Made by a program: the position numbers and the translations under genes
Source: DATEOR01 sp035273885
GTDB taxonomy: Bacteria > Actinomycetota > Thermoleophilia > Gaiellales > Gaiellaceae
Direction of reading: 5' to 3'
Assembly (NCBI GenBank): GCA_035273885.1
Contig: DATEOR010000053.1
Span: forward strand, 1 to 10,085
DNA: 10,085 nt
Shown: positions 5,430-10,085 of the stretch, piece by piece
How positions within the stretch are numbered: position 1 is the stretch's first letter
How the letters are laid out: each line of letters starts with the position of its first letter
The notes under the pieces: model-generated
Told to the model about the DNA's origin: nothing
The model's database searches: none
The model's input: only the letters and a program-made list of their open reading frames with translations

Positions 5430-6497
5430 CTAGCCCAGTACGAGCTGCTGGTGCGCCTCGAGGTTCGAGACGCTCACGCCGACGAGACGTAGGGCTCCCG
5501 GCCGGTCCGCAAGCGCGCGGTCGAGCAGCGCGCACGCAAGGTCGCCGATCCGCTCGGCGTCCGCAAAGCCGTGCGGCGCCGTCGTCGAGCGGCTGCGGAT
5601 CGAGAAGTCCGGATAACGCACCTTCGTCGTCACGGTGCGCGCGACCTGGCCGCCTCGCTCGAGGTGGGCGGCGACGGACTCGGCCATCCGTCTGAGCTCC
5701 GCATGGAGCTGCGCTCGGTCGGAGACGTCGCGCTCGAAGGTCTCCTCGTGGCCGATCGAGATGCTCTCGCTCTCGAGCTCGAGCGGCCTCGGGTCGATCC
5801 CGCGGGCGCGATCGCGGAGCAGGCGCCCGACCTTCCCGGGCAGGAGCCGCGCGAGCTCCGCATCCGCGAGGCCGGCCAGCCCGCCGATCGTCTCGATCCC
5901 GGCCTTGCGGAGGCGCTCCTCGGCGCGCGGGCCCACGCCGGGCAAGAGCCGGACGGCGAACGGCGCCAGGAAGGATGCCTCGCGGCCGGGGCGCACGATC
6001 GTGATCCCGCCCGGCTTGCGCCGGTCGCTCGCAACCTTGGCGACCACCTTGCAGCTCCCGATGCCGAGCGAGCACGAGAGGCTCGTCGCACCTTTCACCG
6101 CGGTCTGCACCGCCTCCGCGAGAGGTCGCACGGCACGGAAGTTCTCCGCGACGTCGCCGAGGTCGAGGTAGCCCTCGTCGATGCCGGTGCGCTCGACCGT
6201 GGGAACGACCTCGCGCACGACGGCCCACACGGCGCGCGAATACTGCGAGTAGAGGCTGCGGCTCGGCGGGAGGAAGACGGCGTGTGGGCAGCGCCGGAGC
6301 GCCTCGGCGCAGCTCATGGCCGAATGGATCCCGAACTTGCGCGCGGCGTAGTTCGCCGTCGCCACCACACCCCGTCCACGGGGGTCTCCACCCACGACGA
6401 GGGGCTTGTCGCGAAGCTCCGGATGCTCCAGTTCCTCGACAGCCGCGAAGAACGCATCGAGATCCAGATGCGCGACGATCCTCGGAGGACTTGTCAC
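5430..6497 (-). CDS. dinB: DNA polymerase IV (Y-family translesion polymerase)
   Basis: The product is 355 aa, normal for DinB, which copies past damaged template bases with low fidelity. The palm begins with VAHLDLDAFFAAVEE: metal ligand Asp12 and the steric-gate aromatic Phe17, by alignment with E. coli Asp8 and Phe13. NYAARKFGIHSAM follows. The second acidic motif is GIDEGYLDL with Asp107-Glu108, where the usual Ser before Ile-Asp-Glu is Gly. The helix-hairpin-helix region contains LLPGVGPRAEERLRKAGI. The C-terminus ends in QQLVLG, matching the sliding-clamp-binding tail of E. coli Pol IV. I chose the GTG at 6497 because the conserved palm starts 7 residues later and a TANNNT box sits 7 nt upstream. 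An upstream ATG at 6608 would add 37 residues antisense to the neighbouring regulator. The gene diverges from the PafBC-like regulator, consistent with damage-induced expression, and precedes an MFS exporter by 30 nt. Confidence 0.95.
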   Translation of the reverse strand: MTSPPRIVAHLDLDAFFAAVEELEHPELRDKPLVVGGDPRGRGVVATANYAARKFGIHSAMSCAEALRRCPHAVFLPPSRSLYSQYSRAVWAVVREVVPTVERTGIDEGYLDLGDVAENFRAVRPLAEAVQTAVKGATSLSCSLGIGSCKVVAKVASDRRKPGGITIVRPGREASFLAPFAVRLLPGVGPRAEERLRKAGIETIGGLAGLADAELARLLPGKVGRLLRDRARGIDPRPLELESESISIGHEETFERDVSDRAQLHAELRRMAESVAAHLERGGQVARTVTTKVRYPDFSIRSRSTTAPHGFADAERIGDLACALLDRALADRPGALRLVGVSVSNLEAHQQLVLG

Positions 6498-6504
6498 GAC
6501 TGAA

Positions 6505-6510
6505 AGAATA
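6505..6510 (-). promoter_or_regulatory. dinB -10 box, leaderless arrangement
   Basis: On the minus strand TATTCT fits TANNNT and ends exactly 7 nt before the GTG start of dinB at 6497. That would place the transcription start at the start codon. The hexamer lies in the 19-nt gap between the dinB and pafBC-like start codons. Confidence 0.55.
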
Positions 6511-6516
6511 GGTCCC

Positions 6517-8541
6517 CTGTCACACGACACCGACAAGCTCATCCGCCAGCTTTCGCTGGTCGCCTTCCTCATGGCCGAGCGGAGACCGCTCACCGCACGC
6601 GACATCAAGTCGACGGTCGAGGGCTACTCGGAGATGTCGGACGAGGCCTTCGCGCGCCGGTTCTACTCCGACCGCACCGAGCTGATCGCGCTCGGCGTCC
6701 CCCTCCACTCCCAGCGCGACGAGTTCACGGGCGAGGAGCTCTACACGCTGCGCTCCGAGAACTACTTCCTCCCGGAGCTCAAGCTCGAAGAGGACGAGCT
6801 CGCGGCCCTGCAGACCGCGCTCTACATGCTGGAGGGGCAGTTCGCCTACGCGGAGCCGCTGCGCCTCGCGCTCCAGAACCTCGCTCTCGGCCGGCCCGGG
6901 TTCGACGAGGAGCCGACGGAGGCAGCCGTTCGGATCGAGGTGCGCGACCCCGACTACTCCGCAGAGATGTCGGGCCGCCTCACCAAGCTCGAGAACGCGA
7001 TCTCGAAGCAGCGCACGGTCAAGTTCCCGTACTACACGATCGGACGCGACGTGGAGTCCGAGCGCACGGTGAACCCCTACGCGCTCCTGCCGGATCGCGG
7101 CTCCTGGTACGTGATCGGCTACGACCACGACCGCGACGCCATGCGCACCTTCCGCGTCTCGCGCATCCGCGGCGACATCCGCTTCGCCACGCGGCGGGAG
7201 CGCGACTTTCGGATGCCCGAGGAGTTCGAGCCGGCGCAGTACCGCGGCAAGCAGGACTGGCAGTTCGGGGACGCGATCGGCGAGGCGACGATCGAGCTCG
7301 ACGCCGACACGGCGTGGTGGGTCGAGCGGATGATCGACCGCGGAAGCGTCGAGGACGGCATCTTCACCACCGAGTACGCCGACATCGGGCAGCTAGCGGG
7401 CTGGGTGCTCCGCCAGGAGGGCCGCGCCCGTCCGCTCCACCCGCCCGAGCTCGTGCAGCTCGTAAAGGACGGAATCGCCAAGGTGATAGCGGCGCACGAG
7501 GGCGAGCCGACCAAGCCGCCGCGCGCGGCCGCCTCCCGCCAAGAGGCGGAGCCGCTCGAGCGGCCGGCCGGCCCCGTCGCTCCCGAGCGATTCGGCGTCC
7601 TCCAGGCGCTCCTCGCCTTCCTGCTCGCGAGCTGCGGCAACGCCACCTCGGCACGCATCCCGGCCGAGGAAATCGTCGAACGCTTCAAGATCCCGCCCGA
7701 CCAGCTGGACGACCACCTCCAGCTCCTGAATCTCGTCAACTTCGGCGGCGGGTGCTACGCGGTCTACGCGGCACTCGAGGACGACGAGGTCTACGTCGAA
7801 AAGGAGCTCTTCGGCGATACGTTCAGACGGCCGCCCAGGCTCACGCCGCTCGAGGCGCGCGCCATTCGCCTCGCCCTCGAGTTCGTCGGGCCGATGATCG
7901 CCGCGGAGGCGCACACGCCGCTCGAGCGCGTACGCCGCAAGCTCGAGGAGACCTTCGGCGAGTTCGACGTCGACGAGGGCCCCGAACGCCAGGCCGTTAC
8001 CGCCGAGGAGCAGCTGATCGCCACCCTTTCGCGCGCGAGCGCAGAGCACCGCCTCGTGGAGATCGAATACACGGCCCTCGGGGAGGAGACGAGCGTCCGC
8101 ACCGTCGAGCCGCACGCACTCGAGCGCGAGCTGCCCTGGTGGTACGTGCACAGCTGGGACCGCACGAAGGACGCGCAGCGCAGCTTCCGCATCGACCGGA
8201 TGAAACGCGCCGACCTTCTCGACGAGACCTTCGAGCCGCGGCCCGAGCTGGTGCCGAAGAAGCTCTCCGACGCGAGCACGGCACGCGTCCTCTTCTCCCC
8301 GGCCCTCGGACGCTGGCGGCTGGAGCGCGGAGCCCTGCCTCTCGCCAAGGGCTACGCCCTCGAGGAGCTGCGCTTCGGCAGCATGGAATACCTCGTCGGC
8401 GAGATCCTCTCCCACCGCGGCGAGGGCGAGGTGATCGAGCCCGCCGGCGTGCGGAGCGAGATACTCACCCGCGCGAAGCGCCTCAAGAAGGAGCTCGGTG
8501 GCCTAGGCAACCGGAAGGCGAAAAGTAAAAGCCGTGCCTGA
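6517..8541 (+). CDS. pafBC: PafB-PafC fusion: tandem HTH-WYL transcriptional regulator
   Basis: The product is about 674 aa with two HTH-WYL modules in one chain. Module 1 has an N-terminal helix-turn-helix (DKLIRQLSLVAFLMAERRPL, then TARDIKSTVEGY), a WYL domain around residues 160-225 (SWYVIGYD at 196-203) and a WCX-type extension. A Pro/Ala/Glu-rich linker spans about 327-356. Module 2 has a divergent winged-helix region (about 356-420) and a second WYL domain around 515-570 (PWWYVHSW). Mycobacterial PafB and PafC are separate subunits of a DNA-damage transcription activator; natural fusions are known in some Actinobacteria. Divergence from dinB supports the same role, whereas the usual Pup-proteasome neighbours are absent here. 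No ATG, GTG or TTG lies in frame between 6406 and 6571. The first helix requires a start before 6571, so CTG at 6517 (giving MSHDTDKL) is proposed. The 3' end overlaps the convergent kinase by 39 nt. Confidence 0.88.
   Translation: MSHDTDKLIRQLSLVAFLMAERRPLTARDIKSTVEGYSEMSDEAFARRFYSDRTELIALGVPLHSQRDEFTGEELYTLRSENYFLPELKLEEDELAALQTALYMLEGQFAYAEPLRLALQNLALGRPGFDEEPTEAAVRIEVRDPDYSAEMSGRLTKLENAISKQRTVKFPYYTIGRDVESERTVNPYALLPDRGSWYVIGYDHDRDAMRTFRVSRIRGDIRFATRRERDFRMPEEFEPAQYRGKQDWQFGDAIGEATIELDADTAWWVERMIDRGSVEDGIFTTEYADIGQLAGWVLRQEGRARPLHPPELVQLVKDGIAKVIAAHEGEPTKPPRAAASRQEAEPLERPAGPVAPERFGVLQALLAFLLASCGNATSARIPAEEIVERFKIPPDQLDDHLQLLNLVNFGGGCYAVYAALEDDEVYVEKELFGDTFRRPPRLTPLEARAIRLALEFVGPMIAAEAHTPLERVRRKLEETFGEFDVDEGPERQAVTAEEQLIATLSRASAEHRLVEIEYTALGEETSVRTVEPHALERELPWWYVHSWDRTKDAQRSFRIDRMKRADLLDETFEPRPELVPKKLSDASTARVLFSPALGRWRLERGALPLAKGYALEELRFGSMEYLVGEILSHRGEGEVIEPAGVRSEILTRAKRLKKELGGLGNRKAKSKSRA
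6528..6536 (-). promoter_or_regulatory. RecA-NDp-like motif upstream of dinB
   Basis: The minus strand reads TTGTCGGTG, a perfect match to the 9-mer TTGTCRGTG of the mycobacterial RecA-NDp (PafBC-dependent) promoter element. The known element places the -10 box 8 nt downstream, whereas here the TATTCT box is 17 nt downstream. The motif overlaps codons for DTDK of the divergent WYL gene, so coincidence from coding constraint is possible. The neighbouring gene encodes a PafBC-like protein, which raises the prior. Confidence 0.4.
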
Positions 8542-9900
8542 GCCGGCCTCCGACTGAACGTCGAGAGAGCCGCCGTGCGCCTCGGCGATCGAGTGCGCGA
8601 TGAAGAGACCGAGTCCCGCTCCAGGCTTCGAGCGCCCGCCGGTGCTCACGCGCCCGAACTTCTCGAAGATGAGGCGGTGCTGGTCGGCGGGAATCCCGGG
8701 CCCGTGATCCAAGACCGTGACGAGCACGTGACCGTCGTCCGCGCCGGCCCGCACCTCGATCTCGTCGCCGGCCACCGTGTACTTGGCCGCGTTCGTGACC
8801 AGGTTGAGGAGCAGCTGGCGGAGACGCTCACGGTCGCCGCGGACCGCGGGGAGCGGGTCGCGGATGTGATTCGCGACGTTCACCTCGTCGTGACCGACCT
8901 CGACCATCGACGCGGTCTCGCGGACAAGCTCGCCGAGATCGACGTCGCTGAAGACATACGTGAAGGTGCCCGCCTCGATCCGCGAGGTGTCGAGCACGTC
9001 GCCGATGAGCGTCGAGAGCCTGCTCGTCTCCTGCTCGATGAGCGCGAGGAACGACTCGCGTTGCTCGGGCGCGAGCTCGCGCCAGCGCTGGCGCAGCGTC
9101 GCGGCGCATCCGATCACCGAGGCCATCGGCGCGCGCAGCTCGTGCGATACGAGCGAAACGAAGTCGGCGCGTAGCGCGGAGAGGCGGCGCAGCTCCTCGG
9201 CGGCGTTGCGCTCGGCCGCGTAGCTGCGCATGTTCTGGACCGCATAGCCGACTTGGCGCGCGAGCATCGTGATGAGGTCGGCCTCGTCGGCGGAGAATGC
9301 GTCCGCCTCGGAGCGGGAGACCGAGAGCATCCCGACGAACTGGCCCCCCGGCGCGAGCGGCGCAACGACGCGCGACCGCAGCCCGACGCGGGCAAGCTCC
9401 CTCTCCTCCGGATAGCGCGGATTCGTGTCCATGTCTCCGCGGACGATCGTCTGGGATTCGCGGATCACGTCCTCGAGAACCGAGCCCGCGACCGGCCGCG
9501 CCGTGCCGTGCCGTGGGGATAGCCCGTCGGCCTCCCGGCCTGAGTTCGCCATGACGACGGCCTCGTCTCCCTCGACGAGCACGATCGCCAGGCGCTCGAA
9601 CTCGAACACCCCGCTGAGCTCGCGGAGGAAGCGGTCGAAGGCTTCCTCCTGCTCGAGCGAGGACGCCAGCGCACGTGAGACACGGTTGACGGCCTCGAGC
9701 TGGTCGGCGCGCCGGCCTACCCGGTCGCGTAGCTCCTCGGCCTCCGCTGCCCGCGCGTCGGCGAGGGCGGCCTCGCGCCGAAGCCGTGCGGCCAGCCAGC
9801 CGACGAGGAGACCCATGAGCATCTCGAGGCCGAGCGGAAAGGTGACGGCGTCCAGGTCGAAGTCGCGCTCGAAGCGATCGGCGCGCAGTGCTTCCCCGTA
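8503..9900 (-). CDS. GAF-containing sensor histidine kinase, main reading frame
   Basis: This frame encodes 465 residues of a two-component sensor kinase. Numbering from the internal ATG at 9822, residues 1-15 complete a TM helix. Residues about 16-60 form a coiled-coil signalling helix. A GAF domain spans about 60-200 (FERLAIVLVEGDEAV, then GQFVGMLSVS). The HisKA dimerisation helix carries phospho-acceptor His227 in VSLVSHELRAPMASVIG. The ATPase domain shows LLNLVTNAAKYT (N box), DHGPGIP (G1), FEKFGR (F box) and GAGLGLFIA (G2). All catalytic boxes are intact. Upstream of 9822 the frame continues sensibly (YGEALRADRFERDFDLDAVT and on into the TM helix), so 9822 is not the true start. The membrane N-terminus is in the next frame. 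No response regulator is in the window, and the GAF ligand is unknown. Confidence 0.88.
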   Translation of the reverse strand, partial: YGEALRADRFERDFDLDAVTFPLGLEMLMGLLVGWLAARLRREAALADARAAEAEELRDRVGRRADQLEAVNRVSRALASSLEQEEAFDRFLRELSGVFEFERLAIVLVEGDEAVVMANSGREADGLSPRHGTARPVAGSVLEDVIRESQTIVRGDMDTNPRYPEERELARVGLRSRVVAPLAPGGQFVGMLSVSRSEADAFSADEADLITMLARQVGYAVQNMRSYAAERNAAEELRRLSALRADFVSLVSHELRAPMASVIGCAATLRQRWRELAPEQRESFLALIEQETSRLSTLIGDVLDTSRIEAGTFTYVFSDVDLGELVRETASMVEVGHDEVNVANHIRDPLPAVRGDRERLRQLLLNLVTNAAKYTVAGDEIEVRAGADDGHVLVTVLDHGPGIPADQHRLIFEKFGRVSTGGRSKPGAGLGLFIAHSIAEAHGGSLDVQSEAGSGTAFTFRLPVA

Positions 9901-9910
9901 GGCCAGGAGG
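9898..9910 (-). other. Apparent 1-nt deletion (frameshift) in the histidine kinase gene
   Basis: The minus strand reads TCC TGG CC then TAC GGG GAA. One missing base, most simply a G giving TGG GCC TAC, separates the membrane segment from the kinase frame. The lost base lies in a GG/CC run flanked by more G and C, a common place for sequencing or assembly error. A genuine mutation or programmed shift cannot be excluded. Confidence 0.65.
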
Positions 9911-10085
9911 GCGCGAGCAGAATCGGCACGATGAGTCCTCCGGCGATGCCGAAGCGAACGGCGCCCTCTGCGACCGGGAGGAAGAGCGCCTGCCGGATCG
10001 GCGTGTCCGGCTCCCAGGCGTAGAAGATGACGACGTAGGCGCCGACGATTGCGATGTCGAAGGCCAGCGCCGCGCAGGCCAGGAC
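9903..10085 (-). CDS. N-terminal membrane segment of the same kinase, frame-shifted and cut by window edge
   Basis: The minus-strand frame entering from the right edge reads 61 residues with two hydrophobic helices: FDIAIVGAYVVIFYAW, and GIAGGLIVPILLAPSW after a loop containing EPDTPIRQALFLP. This is membrane-domain sequence, as expected at the front of the kinase. After the Trp at 9903-9905 this frame degenerates into low-quality sequence and stops at 9717. The kinase frame picks up at TAC (9898-9900). Restoring one G would read SWAYGEAL straight through. The true start lies beyond the window. Confidence 0.7.

Noticed and set aside
3792..5492. A 566-codon open frame on the plus strand
   Set aside because: It is antisense to the MFS gene, full of Arg/Asp/Glu/His codons with no domain, and arises from third-position GC bias.
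4078..6228. A 716-codon open frame on the minus strand spanning dinB and the MFS gene
   Set aside because: It is Arg/Pro/Ala-rich nonsense running out of frame through two clearly real genes; a typical high-GC shadow frame.
6406..6516. Upstream ATG start for the WYL gene at 6406
   Set aside because: It would add 37 Ser/Arg-rich residues antisense to the conserved palm motif of dinB, with no family resemblance.
6498..6608. Upstream ATG start for dinB at 6608
   Set aside because: The added 37 residues lie antisense to the HTH of the WYL gene and have no DinB character; the GTG at 6497 has a fitting -10 box.
3921..6608. The MFS-dinB-pafBC segment as a transferred defence island
   Set aside because: Base composition and codon use match the surroundings, and there is no integrase, transposase, repeat boundary or nuclease.

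Overview
The window is a GC-rich, densely packed piece of a bacterial chromosome. Several features point to an actinobacterium, possibly of the Thermoleophilia (Solirubrobacterales/Gaiellales type): very high GC at third codon positions, GTG starts, TANNNT -10 boxes sitting 6-8 nt before start codons (a leaderless-mRNA signature), a fused PafB-PafC regulator, and a zinc-ribbon/SPOR protein pair. The class-level placement is inference. No RNA gene, mobile element, CRISPR array or clear intrinsic terminator was found.

Layout from left to right. (1) A 3-hydroxyacyl-CoA dehydrogenase, cut by the left edge, reads leftwards from 445. An aldehyde dehydrogenase diverges from it at 477, with 31 nt between the start codons. 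(2) A two-gene unit follows, 1946-3272. It encodes a small double zinc-ribbon protein and, translationally coupled to it, a membrane protein with a zinc ribbon, one TM helix, a Thr-rich linker and a SPOR-like domain. (3) A less GC-rich 181-bp gap holds a 13-bp direct repeat. It leads into a small conserved protein (3454-3870) with a Cys/His zinc-binding tail. (4) On the minus strand, a 14-TM DHA2-type MFS exporter lies 30 nt downstream of dinB (DNA polymerase IV), so the two may be co-transcribed. (5) Diverging from dinB, with only 19 nt between start codons, is a 674-aa tandem HTH-WYL protein, a natural PafB-PafC fusion. (6) A GAF-containing sensor histidine kinase runs convergently and overlaps the end of the WYL gene by 39 nt. 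Its membrane N-terminus is in a different frame because of an apparent 1-nt deletion near 9900, and it runs off the right edge.

The most coherent biology is the dinB/pafBC locus. PafBC is the known LexA-independent activator of the DNA damage response in mycobacteria, and DinB is a translesion polymerase. The control region of dinB is embedded in the first codons of pafBC and holds a perfect copy of the RecA-NDp 9-mer, though at a non-standard distance from the -10 box. pafBC itself seems to need a non-ATG start (CTG at 6517). I found no unmistakably new multi-gene system. The best leads are this compact divergent damage-response locus, a possible RNA switch at the start of the SPOR gene, and the repeat-bearing promoter region at 3279-3315.
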